Made by a program: the position numbers and the translations under genes
Shown: one piece after another, positions 1-45,000 of the stretch
Layout: each line of letters starts with the position of its first letter
Position numbering within the stretch: position 1 is the first letter of the stretch
Notes under the pieces: model-generated
Database searches by the model: none
Told to the model about the DNA's origin: nothing
What the model saw: only the letters and a program-made list of their open reading frames with translations
Assembly: GCA_018857735.1 (NCBI GenBank)
Contig: JABMCL010001305.1
Coordinates: forward strand, 1,470,001-1,534,000
DNA: 64,000 nucleotides
Origin: Alviniconcha marisindica
Taxonomy: Eukaryota; Mollusca; Gastropoda; Provannidae
Reading direction: 5' to 3'

Positions 1-107
1 CTGGGTTCAAAGCACCAACTAACCACAGCTGCTGTTAGCCCTGATGTTACCCTAAGTGGTTGACTGGGCTCAAAGCACCAACTAACCACAGCTGCTGAAG
101 AGATCCA
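1..107. repeat. minisatellite, ~64-bp unit
   Basis: A unit starting CTGGGTTCAAAGCACC is seen at position 1 and again, nearly identical, at 65, so about 1.7 copies are visible and the array probably continues left of the window. No coding sense is seen. Confidence 0.8.
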
Positions 108-300
108 GGGTGTACTTGTTTACATCAAGTGCGTTATATATTATTTCATTATCCAGGGTGTACTTGTATACCTTATGTGTGTCATATATTATTGCATTAT
201 CTGGTGTGTCCTTGTATACCTCATGTGTGTTGTATATTATTTCATTGTTTGGGGTGTACCTGTATACCTCATGTGTGTTGGATATTACTTCATTCAAGCA
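108..300. repeat. minisatellite, ~48-bp unit, 4 copies
   Basis: Four degenerate units contain GGTGTACTTGTATACC, TGTGTGT and ATATTATTTCATT in the same order. Open frames across it on both strands are products of the repeat and are not read as genes. Confidence 0.8.
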
Positions 301-329
301 ACTAGCTGTTGGTCGCACAGTTAACTAAC

Positions 330-760
330 GCGGCTGTCCAGTCCTGGTCTGTAGTGAGGCAAACAGCTGATTCTGTTGGTCATGTGGTCACCTAGTCTGC
401 GTTGAGGGTCGATGGATGGATAAAGGTTGCTGAGCACTGCTGATCAAGTGGATACCTATTCTGTGATGAGTAACAGCCGCTGGCTCATGTTTGGCTGAGT
501 GCCATCATCACATGACTACATATGGTGAGGAATATCAAGCAGCTGGCTTGTGCTTGGCTGAGTACTGTCGCTGGATCACGTGGCTACCAGAGGGACAAGA
601 GATGAGTGGTGATAGGCTGAGGTGCTGACCACGTGGCTACCTATTCTGTGACTGGAACACCAGCAGTTGTGGCGGCTGGTTGGCGATGGGTTGTTCTGTC
701 AGCACGGCTGAAGTGGGCAAGTGATGAGGAGGGCGGTAGGCGGAGGCGGACAGACTCATG
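330..760. repeat. degenerate tandem repeat, ~80-90-bp unit
   Basis: Blocks such as GGCTGAG, CACGTGGCTACC, TATTCTGTGA and AACAGC(C/T)GCTGGCT recur at 80-90 base spacing. Divergence is high, so unit borders are approximate. Confidence 0.5.
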
Positions 761-774
761 CTTAATGCCCTTGC

Positions 775-1480
775 GACCAAGCTGATGTCTCTGTCAACAG
801 ACAAGTCACAGTCATGATTATATAGGTCGATGTCTCTGTCAACAGATAAGTCACAGTCACGATTATATAAGCTGATGTCTCTGTTAACAGATAAGTCACA
901 ATCATGATTATATAAGCTGATGTCTCTGTCAACAGACAAGTCACAGTCATGATTGTAATGCCCTTGTGACCAAGCCGAAGTCTCTGTTAACAGACAGGTC
1001 ACAGTCTTAATTGTGATGCTCTTACTATTAACCTGATGTCTCTGTCAACAAACAAACACAGTTATGATTAACTGATGTCTCTGTCAACAGACAAACACAC
1101 TTATGATTAACTGATGTCTCTGTCAACAGACAAACACAGTTATGATTAACTGATATCTCTGTCAACATACAAACACAATTATGATTAACTGATGTCTTTG
1201 TCAACAAACTAACACAGTTATGATTAACTGATGTCTCTGTCAACAAACACAGCCATGATTAATGGCATTGGGACCAAACTTATCTCTACATTGCCAAACA
1301 AACCACAGTTATATTGCCCTTGCAACCAATGTCTGTCAACTGGGCAAACAAACAAATGGACAAACCACAGTCATAAACTGATGCATCTCTGTCAACAGAC
1401 AAATCAAAGTCATGGTTAAACTGCCCTCTGTGTCAACAGACAATTCATGCACAGTCATGCTTATAATGCCCTTGTGATCG
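775..1480. repeat. minisatellite, ~36-42-bp units, two variants
   Basis: The core CTGATGTCTCTGTCAACAGA is repeated. Early units (775-1010) carry a TCACAGTCATGATTATATA tail; later ones (1028-1250) carry a shorter AACACAGTTATGATTAA tail; degenerate units continue to about 1480. The long minus-strand frames here are repeat shadows. Confidence 0.9.
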
Positions 1481-1835
1481 AACTGAAGCATCTCTGTTGG
1501 AAACAAAAGTGACAATTATGACACCAACATATGAGCGATACTAGATACCGCAGACATTAACAAGCAAATCATATAGGTGACAATTAATTATCAATGACTA
1601 ACCACACATGTGACACCAAACTTGGTGAAATCACAGTCCCCAAACAGATGTCTGTGAAAAAACAACCACACCTATCATCCTTCATCAGCCAACCAACTCA
1701 ATATGCAGCAGGCCTGGTTACTGTACTCTAGTGACTGCACTGCAAAAGGCAGGGACTAAAAAAAGAAGAAGATATGACTGAAATGAAGGATGGATTGTAC
1801 CCTACCCACACACACAAACAGAGGTACACAGACAG
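1481..1835. other. no gene seen
   Basis: Unique-looking non-coding sequence between the minisatellite block and the CA-rich block. No splice-bounded open frame and no RNA gene is recognised. Confidence 0.5.
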
Positions 1836-1837
1836 TA

Positions 1838-1838
1838 A

Positions 1839-1885
<47 letters not shown>

Positions 1886-1986
1886 ATGCATGCATGCACA
1901 TGCATGTACACACATGCACACACACACACACACACATATATATGCACACACACAAACACACACACACATGCATGCACGCATGCACG

Positions 1987-2079
<93 letters not shown>

Positions 2080-2500
2080 CTGGGTGCAAGCTTCACTCTT
2101 CACCATATGTGAAATCCAATAAAGAAGGCTATGACTCTGAGAGACCAGCTGCTTAATTTTACAACCACCCAAAATGCATTAACTTTTCTCCAACACAGCC
2201 ATGTTTGATAAGACAAAGACTGCTACTGTCTGCATGCCTTGAGACATAACACTGCAATTCTGGATTTATACCAGCTGAAATAAAATCTTAATTCTGCACC
2301 ATGCTGCATTGACAAGAACTCATCACACACACACAGGTGTAAACACACACACACACACACACACACACTGGCATACAAAGCATACACACACACTGTTACA
2401 CACACACAAATGCACGTACGCACACATGCATGCATGCACACATACATACACACACACACACTGGTACACATACACACACATACATTATGCAATCACAAAC
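1838..2500. repeat. (CA)n-rich microsatellite blocks
   Basis: Long (CA)n runs occur at about 1840-1882, 1915-1970 and 1990-2076, with a second CA-rich block at about 2320-2500 broken by GCATG and TACA variants. All frames here give Thr-His or Cys-Val repeats and are not genes. Confidence 0.95.
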
Positions 2501-4260
2501 ATATATGCACCTAATTTTAATGATAAGACAAAAACAACTAAATTTGAGTGATTGTAACAGATTGATTATACCTACCCTTCTCAGTGCGTACATATTATGA
2601 CATGGTCATACTAGTGTCATGAACGACTACAGGCATTGGTAATAAATAGTACTGTTCTAAAGTTGTCTTACTCTTCTGCAAGCTAGAAAGCAACAACAAA
2701 TGGACAAGCAGACTAGACAAATAAACAAACATAAAAACACTACAAATTACAGATGTTAAATATCTTGTATTGTGTATCTCAGTATCTCAAGCACTATCAA
2801 ATTTTGTACCTGTGCTGAGAAGAAAACAAACAAACAAAAGAAGAACAAGAAAAGAAAAAAATCTGTGCACATTTTGTGTTTAACACCAGGCTTTCTTTTG
2901 GTTCACATTCCGAAGTGGGGTTGTTACATTTTGAACAATGTCATAGGGGAATGCGTATAGCCCAGGTAACAAAAAGGTACTGTATCTACTAGCAAAAAAA
3001 ACAAGACTTTTACAGCCAAGGCCTCTGTCTCTACCTAAGCCACCTAAACAGCTAATAATAATGCGGTGAAATGGGCAGCTACCTTATTTTTGTACACACA
3101 TAAAACAGATGCACAAAATTCCAGCTGCCCTTATCTTGTACAGATGACAGAAGGTATCCCCTAAAAGACTACAACATCATATTGGCTTGCAGTGTTTGAA
3201 CAATTTTACATAAATTTGGCTTTTTTATGGTTTGGGAAATGCAGGATACTGGGAACATACAACTGTTCATTAAAGAATTTATGCAGATTTGTGGATTTTT
3301 TTAAATGGGACTGGCATGCTGTTCTGGAATCACACGATTTCTGTAATAGGCATACTTTAATTTCAAACAGTCATTAGTATTCAGTCTGTATTTTTGTCTG
3401 CTTAACAAGAAATACCATGCAAAGAGGATTCCCTCGATTCAGAACTGGAGTGTCTGCTTTGAAGTTTCACTACTCACAGAACAGACCCTTGCAATATGGA
3501 CCCTTTGCTCAGTACAGGGTATCAGTTGTCCACTTTGAAAAGAACTGTCCATTTTGCAATGATACACCAGAATTGGAAGTACAGATGTAAATGAGATATA
3601 TAAGCTCTTTCCACTGAAATACCAAGGACAGACATTTATATCCAAATTGTCCTTAGCTCCCACGACTGAAGAAAACCACCATAGACAAACTGACCATCTT
3701 TGTTTTAAAAGCTCTGAACATTATAGAAAAGATAGTTTAAATGTAACAGTGAATCCACGAGAATTGGAATCCTGTTGTTATTGGCTTGAAGCCTCCACCT
3801 CTTTACCCTGTAGCAAAAAATCCACACACCCACAACCTTCCATGTACCCACAACTGGTTATTGAAACACACATACACATATATATGCACAAGATGCAACA
3901 GAAATGGTTGAAGGGGTACAACTCTGATGTGGTATTTGCAGGTACCCATTAACTTCACTGTTATGCTCTACCACCATGTGGAACAGCACACATACAGAAA
4001 CAGGTGCAGGAGGTGGCACTTTTGTGAACCTGTGACTAGTGAATTATTATTGCCTATGATAATGTGGAATACACATGGTGGCATGCTTTTTGAAATGAGT
4101 ATGAGTCAGAGCACAACACATGACCGCTTCAAGTACCTGTGGTTGCTTATCTAGCTCATGCAGTCATCTGTCACTGTTAAATTATTATTATTTCTTGGTA
4201 CTCAATTCATCTCCAGTCCACATGCACACGTTTGCTAGACTGGAAGCCCTTCATTGGAAA
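2501..4260. other. no gene seen
   Basis: AT-rich non-coding sequence. Frames up to about 100 codons exist (for example 3647-3952), but they show no family signature, codon bias or splice-bounded structure. It could include 3' UTR of a gene beyond the left edge; nothing here demonstrates that. Confidence 0.5.
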
Positions 4261-4261
4261 T

Positions 4262-4665
4262 ATGATAACAAGTCATCTGGTGATGTTAACAACTGCCCTG
4301 AACCTTTGTGAAACTCAACTGGTGATGTTAACAATAAGGCAAACTTCCCTGAGCCTATGTGAAACTCAGCCAGTGATGTTAACAATCAGGCAAACTGCCC
4401 TGAACCTATGTGAAACTCAGCCAGTGATGTTAACAATCAGGCAAACTTCCCTGAACCTATGTGAAACTCAGCCAGTGATGTTAACAATAAGGCAAACTGC
4501 CCTGAGCCTATGTCAAACTCCACCAGTGATGTTAACAATCAGGCAAATTGCTCAGATGCTATGTGAAACTCATCTGGTGATGTTAACAAATGGCAGGCGA
4601 AATGTTCAAAGTCCATGATGTGAAACTCACTTGGTGATGTTAACAATCAAACTGCTTAGAGTTTA
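4262..4665. repeat. minisatellite, ~51-bp unit, ~8 copies
   Basis: Unit core is GTGATGTTAACAATCAGGCA followed by a CTGAACCTATGTGAAACTCA segment. The period is close to a multiple of three, so one plus-strand frame stays open for 128 codons as a 17-residue repeat. It has no flanking gene structure and is treated as a repeat product. Confidence 0.9.
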
Positions 4666-4924
4666 TGTAAAGTTAGTGAGGAAGCAGAAACAATGTGCTG
4701 GACCTGATTGAACCGAACTTACTAGAAAAGACACACTCGTAGCAGAACGCTGAAAATAAAAAATAAAGTAGACATGGCCAGTTTAGTCCAGAGTCAATAA
4801 GCATATCCAGCACAAACAATGAGCAAATGCATATATACATATACAGCTCAAACGTATATACGTATACAGCTGAAACAAGCTCAAACACTGAGCAAATGCA
4901 TATAGCCTACAGCCCACCCTTGTA

Positions 4925-5345
<421 letters not shown>

Positions 5346-5509
5346 CATCCATTAGTGTATACAAAATATATGTGCAGCCATGTGTAATCATTAACAAAAA
5401 CACTAAAACTGCATCACAACAATCCAAGCACTTCATCAAACAAATGAGTTGCAATTGCCCACTTTCACAATGTACATTATGGCTTTATGCCAGAATAAAC
5501 GGGAGGAAC

Positions 5510-5589
5510 AGGTGATGGTGGGGTGGGGGGTGGCGGGGGTGGGGGGGGGGGGGTGGGGGGAGGGAGGAATATCACCTAGTGCTGAGCAT

Positions 5590-5632
<43 letters not shown>

Positions 5633-5648
5633 ACCACACACACACACA

Positions 5649-5700
<52 letters not shown>
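5510..5700. repeat. G-rich tract followed by (CA)n
   Basis: A run of G with few T and A (about 5517-5567) is followed by a short CT block and (CA)n to 5699. Confidence 0.9.
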
Positions 5701-5703
<3 letters not shown>

Positions 5704-6081
5704 GAGAGACAGAGAACAAGAAGAAAAAAGATTATAATACATGAAGCTTACCAGCATAATAACAACACTCCCCCCCCCCTTCCCACACACACAATTCCAG
5801 ACTTGGAAAATGTAAGATGAAGGAACTGAGCAAAACAAAACAAAACTGAACAGAATAACAACAACAACAAAACAAAGCAAACAACAACAAAAAGCAAAAC
5901 AAAAGAACACAAACAACCCACATTACACCTTAAAAGCTAAACAAACAAAAAAAGGGTATAAAATCTTCACATCTGAGATTAACATAATATCGTGATAAAC
6001 TTGAAAATCTGGGTCAATGAAAAGCAATGGCACAACAGACCACCCAAGGAGGGGAACACTAAAGAACTGAACGTTTTGGGA

Positions 6082-6143
<62 letters not shown>

Positions 6144-7505
6144 ACACAACACACGGCATGCATGAACAAATGCACCCGGACAGGGGCAAGAAACTCTATT
6201 GAACATACACTTGCTATACAGCCACTTTCACCTGAAGCACTCTGCATAAATGCTATCGATTTTTGGCCAATAGACAGCAGGTATTTACTGCTGTGCATGA
6301 ATCATTGAACAATTATCATAATGCAACATACTGTTTCCCATCGATAGCCATTATAATGTATTTACTCATTAAATATTTAATGATTGTTTCTATTATTGCT
6401 TCAGTGGTTAGGATCATGATCATTTTCATTATTATTACTGTCATCATCAGCATCACCAATGTTATTATCACCACACAAACTTTATTATCAGGACTTTGGT
6501 TGTGTTAAATGTGACCATGACTTAGCATAAAGTTGCTTGATACTGAAACAACACAGAAAACTACTGTTTTGAAGACAAATCCCTATGTAACAAACAAACA
6601 AAAACAAAAAACAAAAAATGAGTTTTAATGTGATAAACATCTTCACTGAAGTATTCGTTGTATTTTCATTCCCCCTAAGACAAATGTCTGCCTGGACATG
6701 GTTCACAGCACATGTACAGCAACATACCTTAAGAAACTCACAGTTTAGCAGAAAACGCATGCCCAAACAAAAACAAGAAAACAAACAAGACAATCAGCAA
6801 TTCCCAGTAATGAACCATGAAGAGCAGATAAAGGCCTCTACATTTTAGTGACCAACAGAAATGGCTGATAGGCACGGCACAACAGGGAAAGAGGCAGGGA
6901 CACGGACGGGACAAGGGGGGGAGGAGGGAGGGGACGGGGGGGAGGGGGGTTACGGGGGGGAGGAGGGGGGGGTGGACAGAAGAAAGGGGAGATTACCTGC
7001 AGATGAGGTAACGGAGGCAGAGGTGGTACATCCGAGCTGTAAGCAAACTTTCAGTGTCAGTGAAGGCCAGTGAGGATAAACAATACATGCATCGCAAACT
7101 ATGTTGTTTTCTATTTTTTTTCTGGATTCTGCTATATGTGCAGCAAGCAGTATATACTGTCCTATTTTTCCCCCTGTATGTTGAAATGTCACCATATGGC
7201 AGACAGGTATGTATAAATATCTCTCTTTGAGAGACAATATTGTGTCACACTTTACAAAAAACAACAACCCCAAAATGTTTCCTTAGGAATAGGAGCAATG
7301 ATCACATAAAACTAAAGACACAATGACACATAAAATAAAGATACTACTTTATGTTCACTTCAAATTCATATGATACATTCTCTACCCTACTAAACTGTGA
7401 TAAGATAAAACTTAAAATGCATTTTGAGACATCGGAAGTAATTGTATTCTAGTTCCTCTATTATGGTGGAATCTAAATTACCTGATGCCTCTTAAGCATG
7501 CACAA

Positions 7506-7551
<46 letters not shown>

Positions 7552-8908
7552 CACAGAGTTATTTTTGAAATGGCATGGTCAAGTGGTTTAAATCCTAGTT
7601 TATGCAGTTCCCCCACAACCCTTCCCTGCACCGCCCCTCTCTCTCTTTAATCTCAAGCTGGATGGCTCACTGTCCAGTCCCGAATATCTCAAAACAGAAA
7701 TTGGGGTTACCTATCCCAAAGGCACTGGCAAAATTATCTATAAATCATCAGTGTTATTCATTAACAAGTCGGCTGAGACTTTGTTGCAGACAGCTTTTTC
7801 AGTGGAGGTAGACCCAAATTTCCCATGGGCTGAAAATCCCTGCGTGGTAACATTGACATACAACTAAGACCTCTTTCAGCTAAGTGCAACCTCAACATTA
7901 AATTCAACAGGAAAGGATATACAATACTTGTTGGCAGACAAAATTTCTGGTAATATTAATTAAATATGTGCAGACTAGAAGGGAAAAAATGAAAGAAAAC
8001 AAGTAAAAAGGTAAGCAGTTCAAGAAGCAGAAATACAGTCTTTGCACTATTGCAAACTCCTACTAATGGAAGATCTGGTTATTGAAATACAAGTTCTTTT
8101 GTTTGTTTTGGGTTGTTTTTGTCACACTGTTACAGAACATCCTTTCCAGATGAAGCCAATAAAACATTAGAAACTAACATATATGACTCAAAATTTTAGC
8201 AATTGTTATTGTGGATCAGGAAGTTTGACAAATCAATAATTAATTTTTATTTTAAAAATCATTAATCAGCTCAGGCCAAAGACTGCATAAGATGCAAAAT
8301 TGCCTACCAGCTGAAAACCAATCACATATCATGTGTACCATCTTTTGAGAAGAAAAAAGAAAGAAAGAAAAAAGGAGCTTTTAATAGTGAACAGTACAAA
8401 ACAAATTCAATGTACCATTAATTCTCTAAGAGGCATACTGCACAGAGATACAGTCTCCAAAACAAGACAGTAGAAATGACAACTGAGAAACCAATATCTC
8501 AAGGCAGCACACATCCATCATGGAGTAGTTTACAAAACATCTGCCAGTGCAGTTCACACCTAGCAAAGCTCTTCTAATTGCCAAAATGCTGCCTTTAAAC
8601 AGCTCTTCTAGCATGCAGATTTTTTGTTAATATATTTAATAATTAAGACATCAAAAGAAAGATGACTGATAATCAGGATGTGAGCAAATGGCTGGTGTTA
8701 TTAAACAATGTGTGGCATACAGCGGTAACTATGAGTTTGTCACAAGCGGTGTGATAGTAACTTGACTGTATCACTTGCTGACATAAACAGCTCTTCTATT
8801 CATCAGGCAGTTTAAATACGGTACCAATATGCACTGCATGCAATTACATGCCATTAAAGTGCTTGTAATATCTGAAGGTGCTGTAGTGCTTAATACTACT
8901 GGTAACTG
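5701..8908. other. no gene seen; scattered simple repeats
   Basis: Non-coding sequence with (CA)n at about 6085-6143 and 7507-7552 and a purine/G-rich stretch at about 6910-6975. Short frames here lack family features. The minus-strand frame at 8426-8614 is 62 codons without any recognised motif. Confidence 0.5.
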
Positions 8909-9165
8909 TGATACAGTGAAATCCCTCTTTTAATGACCACCTTGAAAATCAGGCAAAGGTGATCTTAAAAAATGAAAATAGGCCATCCTTGGTCAGGGCA
9001 TATGTGACAGGTAAAATATGAACGGAATGGTTTCAGGAAAAGAGGCCCTTAAAGATGAGTGGTCCTTGGTGAAAGGTTCATTTAAGGTAAAATATGAAGG
9101 GAATGGCTTCAGGAAAAGAGGTCTTGGAAGGTGGGTGGTCTCTCGCCAGTGGTTTCATTTGAACA
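8909..9165. mobile_element. pogo/Tigger-like MITE fragment (uninterrupted copy)
   Basis: It begins TACAGTGAAATCCCTCTTTT, the kind of end seen in TA-targeting pogo/Tigger-type elements. It contains an internal near-duplicate (TAAAATATGAA...GGAATGG...TCAGGAAAAGAGG, twice) and GGTCCTTGG motifs. It matches 16300-16376 plus 16601-16640, where a second element is inserted. The 3' end is not clear. The superfamily is inferred from the terminal motif only. Confidence 0.55.
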
Positions 9166-9286
9166 GCTACACACACCTTTAACGCTGTTCAGTTACTAAC
9201 AATACTTGACATATTCAGAAATTCTGAAAAAAAGTTGTCTGCATAAAAGAGTTGCACACACATACACACACATATGCACACAAGCA

Positions 9287-10776
<1,490 letters not shown>

Positions 10777-10786
10777 TTTATTTATT
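10777..10786 (-). promoter_or_regulatory. probable poly(A) signal of the C3orf20-like gene
   Basis: Two overlapping AATAAA hexamers on the minus strand lie about 145 bases past the stop codon at 10928. This would give a short 3' UTR. No cDNA evidence is available, so the site is inferred from position. Confidence 0.5.
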
Positions 10787-10927
10787 TATGTATTCACATA
10801 TCCGGAGCACTGAAATGTTCAAATGACCTCTTCAGACTTTCCAAACTGAAATTTACTAACAAAGCACAGCGGACTAGACAGGTTATCTATGTATCGTAAG
10901 CATGAGCTGTTGTTCACCAAAAACTAA

Positions 10928-40188
<29,261 letters not shown>

Positions 40189-40446
40189 CTTGGCTGCTGA
40201 GCTTCACCTTGCTTTAACCCAAGGTCACAAACCAAAAAAAGATATTTTGTAAAGTCTGTTGCACAGGCTACTGTCTCAGGGTCCTAATTCTCTGTCCAGA
40301 CAGCTGACTTTACATCATGCCTTGTTGTTCCACAGCTAGGTTCCTTCCTTGAAATGCATGAGAAGTCTCAGCTGCTTCATTGATCCATGTCTGACCGGAC
40401 ATCAGCTGAGACAGAGGGTCCATCCACGGAACAGTTTCAACACTAC
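40189..40446 (-). other. 5' UTR part of the exon that holds the C3orf20-like ATG
   Basis: An acceptor (CTTCTGTTTCAG) at 40447 on the minus strand would start this UTR segment, which joins directly to the coding part. Inferred from splice signals only. Confidence 0.45.
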
Positions 40447-40669
40447 CTGAAACAGAAGTCCATTCATCTAGACTGTAAAACAGCCTCTTGCAAGTTACTT
40501 ACAAAGAGCATGTAAATCTTAGTCCTATGGCAGTCCTGTAGTCCTATAATATACAGAGTTCAGTTGTATTATGTTTTGGTCTTTTCATCTGAGAACTGGT
40601 ATAAATTCGCAAGTATGTGGAAATAAAGGAAAAACTGTAGGCAGCTGTTCATTCATGAGGATTGTGCAT

Positions 40670-40674
40670 GCATG

Positions 40675-40741
<67 letters not shown>

Positions 40742-40759
40742 ATGCAGTGTGTGTGTGCA

Positions 40760-40826
<67 letters not shown>

Positions 40827-40841
40827 GTGTTTGTGTTGTGT

Positions 40842-40893
<52 letters not shown>

Positions 40894-40910
40894 CTTGCGC
40901 CGTGCGTCCG
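40670..40910. repeat. (TG)n-rich microsatellite in the 5' intron
   Basis: Three TG runs separated by GCATGCAG and TGCAGTG variants. Confidence 0.95.
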
Positions 40911-41390
40911 TGTGTGTACATACATGCATGCGTGGTCTTAATGCACACACACACACACATTTGAATCATTCACCCACCCACCCACCCATCCTTTTCCCCG
41001 TGTTGTCAAATCACGGGCTCCATCAATCAAACAGCACTCGAGCGACTAAGACTAAATAATGCAGGACAAGAGGATAACAATCAGCGCCACCGTGTCTACC
41101 AACAGCGGAGAGGAGATGGGCAGTTAAATTAATCCTGTCACTTTGGCACGCATTAGCCGGGAAACGGGAGTTAAGCAACACATCAATACAGGATCGAGAC
41201 TTTGCCGAGATCCTCTGATAACTTTGCCCCTGACCGGGGCACGTTTAAACCTCGTAAAATAAGCCCTAAAACATGGCCGGTTACGTTTCTTTACGATGTT
41301 TAGACACGGCGACTTTAGTACGAAAACTAGCGGCTGCAAAGTTTACTCAACCAGTGAAGAATATACTGAAAGACTAAACTTGAGACTCAC

Positions 41391-41480
41391 CTGGTTTTTA
41401 CATGGTAGAAAGTCCGATCACCGTCGCGTTTGTCGTGTACATATCGAGGGGGTCGAGCGCCCGCCATATTGGTTCGGGTG
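41391..41480 (-). other. probable non-coding first exon of the C3orf20-like gene
   Basis: On the minus strand, CCAATATGGCGGGCGCTCG is followed by ~70 bases and a good donor (CCAG/GTGAGTC) at 41390. The surrounding 41.1-41.9 kb is locally richer in CpG than the introns. The transcription start is inferred. Confidence 0.45.
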
Positions 41481-41530
41481 CATGACTACCGCTATTGACT
41501 GACGCCTGGCTTCTTAGCAACGGCCAGCAC
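41461..41530 (-). promoter_or_regulatory. candidate promoter: YY1-like and RFX half-site motifs
   Basis: On the minus strand, AATATGGCGGGC fits the YY1 core AANATGGCGG. Upstream of it GTTGCTAAGAAGCC (41509-41522 region) has a good RFX half-site (GTTGCTA) with a poor second half. There is no TATA box. Motif matches only. Confidence 0.35.
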
Positions 41531-41993
41531 TCTACCCCTTTACCCTGCTCTCTGTGGCCAAGTTGGTATAAGAGGGCGTGCGCGTGTCGATTTCGGCACA
41601 GGCGCTTGCCTAAAGTAGTTTCGTGTTTTACATAGACTTGTCTCCGGAATAGTTTTTAACCCCCAATCAACCATTCAGGGCGATGCCAGTATTAAGACGA
41701 AGAAGAAGATCAGGGCGATGTCTCCGGACATCCAAAGTGGCGGGTGCGGGTTAAGGTCATGAGGTGGCGTGCCGGAGGGATTCTGAGTGGGGGCAAGCAT
41801 ATTTAACTCTACGTTAATTGTCACCATCAGAACTGATGAACTGAGTCGAATGTCCCGCCGGCGACGGTGTGGGCCATTATTCTTATTTTTTAAACTAATG
41901 TGAGGAGTAGTGCTAACGCAAGACCACCTCCATGTCTGCATTACCACGTTTAACGAGAAAGGAGAGCCGAAGCGGACTCTCTCTCTCTCTCTG

Positions 41994-42028
<35 letters not shown>

Positions 42029-45000
42029 ATATGTGTGTGTGTGTGTGCAGAAGCTTTAGTATAGTTTGTTGTCGACAGAGCATACATAGCATGCCCTCTG
42101 CAGCGTCTGCTCCTCGGCAAGGCGGAGGTTGTTTTGTTGAGCGCCTGTGGTGCTTGATTCACTGTTTGCACAGTGTGCGCTTTTGACAGTTTTGCTCGCA
42201 ACTATCGATTAGATCTCGCAGGGGAAGAAGAAAAAAAAGAAGAAGACGTTCGCAGCGTCCACACTGCAATGGTTATATTACAGGTAGTTTTCGGTCTTTG
42301 CCATTTTTTTCTGTTTTTTATCTACATAAAACTATTGCAAGGCATGCTGGCTTTTGGTATCCAGTCATCAGAACTTGGATATTAATAATAGCAGTCGTCA
42401 GTACGACACAAATGTAATAAATACTGAAAATAGGATACCTAGCATCACACACAATTGACAATTGCCAACCCCCGCCCCCCCTCCCCCCTCAAAAAAGGGG
42501 AAAAAAAGGTTACATTATTACTTTTCTCTCTTTTTTTTAATTCTAAAATTTGACTTTTTCTATTGAAGATTGACTGACTGATGCCCCACATTGAGGTTAG
42601 CAACTGGATTTCAGTGTCCTGTCAACCACACAGGATTATCAAGCTGTCATTTATAAGCAAATGCACTTTTCAATCGGCACACTACCATGAGCTATGAGGT
42701 TGACCACAACCCACACCTTCTATTGAAACAGGTACTTATTACACATGTATACAAGATAAATACACTAACAGTAAATGTAAGTGTCGTAATTGTTACACAT
42801 AAGTACAGCCAACTGGGTGCAAGCTTCATGAATGTCCCTGCAGCTTTTTGAACTAAGCATCACTCTGAACTAAACATCACTTTGAATTCTTTTAAAGTAT
42901 GGGATAATGTCCACAAATCCATTTTATTATTGTTTAATTATAGTCACTAGCGTACGCGCACAAACTCATGAGTTCACGCAGACACAGACACATGAACACA
43001 TGCGCATACAATTGCAAGCAAAGTGCAAATACTGTGTGAGCAACTATCTCTTTGCTCTTTGTTGTTAAAAAGGAAAAGAAAAGAAAGGAGGAGAGAGAGA
43101 GAGACAGAGAGAGACAGAGAGAGAGATAGAGAGAATGACATGCACACACCAATCTCACTGTTAACACACTGTTTAATATATGTAAACTATCATAGCCTTG
43201 ATCTCTTTAATAATGAGTGGTTAGCTTATCTACAATTATACTGGTATCACATCCAGTTCAAATCACACACACAGTGATATAGAGACAGCAACCACCCTTT
43301 ATGCTTGCAAACCTCATTTGTTACTTCTTTTTCTTAAAGGGGGGTGGGGGCGGGGAGAAACATCATAGCCTCAGGTCCAGCCCTGAAATGCAACTCACCA
43401 CAGTTCCTTGAACAAAGTCAAGCGCACATTTCAGAACAAAAGACGTGTTGGCTGCTTCTGTTCTCTTTCTTCTTCTTCTTCTTTGAATGTTATATATTTT
43501 GTTGATTTTGTTGTTGTTGTTGAAACAAATACAAAATTTGGATCCACAGTCTCATTACAATAATAAATTTCATCCACAGCCTGGTTCCCAGGCTCATGCA
43601 ACCAGGGGAGACAATTACAGGTACACAAAGCAGTGTCAAGTGCACATAATTATGTGTATGTGTAAATGTGCCTGCATGTTGCTTGTTGCTATGTGTTCAT
43701 TGCGTATGTGTGTGTGTGTGCACATATGTGCATGACTCAATGAAAGAAAAATAGAGAGGGGCGGACAGAAACTTGCCAGAAAGAAAAGCACTGCCAGTTA
43801 ATTGCTTACAAAGAACACACCCAGAAACAAAAAATAAACATGACCGAAACTAAAAGCACTCATTTTTCTGCAACAGCAATTTATTCTTACTGGTACCACA
43901 TGTCAATCGCTCTGACATTTAAACAATCCAGACATTCCTTTTTGACATACATATGACATTCATCAACTTAAAACACCAATACAAAAAAATGAACAAATTA
44001 GCAACTCGTCACTATAGGACCGATTAACTACATTACAAGCATAAATAAAAAAATAAAAAAAGTGTTCTGAGAATAAGATTTGCAACAACATATAAATATA
44101 AATCACTTTTTTTATTTTTTATTGTAGCAAGTAATAACCAAAAAAAAGAAGAAAAGAAATAATAATAATAAAAACAAAAACAAAACTTTTACATGATACT
44201 GAGATAATATGATTAACAGAAAGAATGACAATTAATTGATCGCTCTTATATGGCGCTATTCTCTGCTTTTGAGCTGACTGACAACAGCAGGCATTTCACA
44301 GAATCATAACTCTCCATATCGGCATATGATAAAATGATACAGCAAAGCACACAGAGACAGACCAAACAAAAGGAGTTGTCAAGACAAACCAAAAGATGTG
44401 CACTGAACAACTGACAGATCACACAATAAACAATTGTTTATAAACAACTGTATCAGGTCATGTTAACAGTTAAGTGGAGACCCCTGCCAATAATAAATAA
44501 GTAATATCAATGTGTTAATTTAAACCTTTGCTAACCGTTATTAATGGAGAAGACAAGTGCAAAATTTGGAGAACCCCCCCCCCCCCCGAAAAAGAACCAA
44601 GTGGATACAGAATCTTTTTTCAGGCTGATTTTCCTTTTTTTCCTCTTCTTCAGATTCTTAATAACCAGAAATGTCAAACAGTGATAAAAGATTTTTATTT
44701 TTTTTAAAGCACGAACAAACAAAAACAAACAGAGAAAAGATCTAGGCCTCCAACCTGAGTGTTCTCTTAAACAGTTTAAATTGCAACTTAGAATTAAGTT
44801 CATGTGTTCTCAGCCACAGAACACAAAGGCAGTCTCATTTTCACCTGTGTTGGTCATTTCCATCAGTTTATATATATACACAATAAGTGAATAACTACAT
44901 CTGACCAGTCCACATCCTCATTTGTAAAAGAAAGCAATCTGTTACAAATCAACAAAAAGAAGCTGATACAGTAGTTGTGGAGACCTGTTGTTCCACGAGA

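Noticed and set aside
4232..4618. 128-codon plus-strand frame with a 17-residue repeat
   Set aside because: It follows the minisatellite period, which is a multiple of three; no conserved family and no splice context.
8426..8614. 62-codon minus-strand frame with a plausible amino-acid mix
   Set aside because: No family resemblance and no supporting splice structure; left as unassigned downstream sequence.
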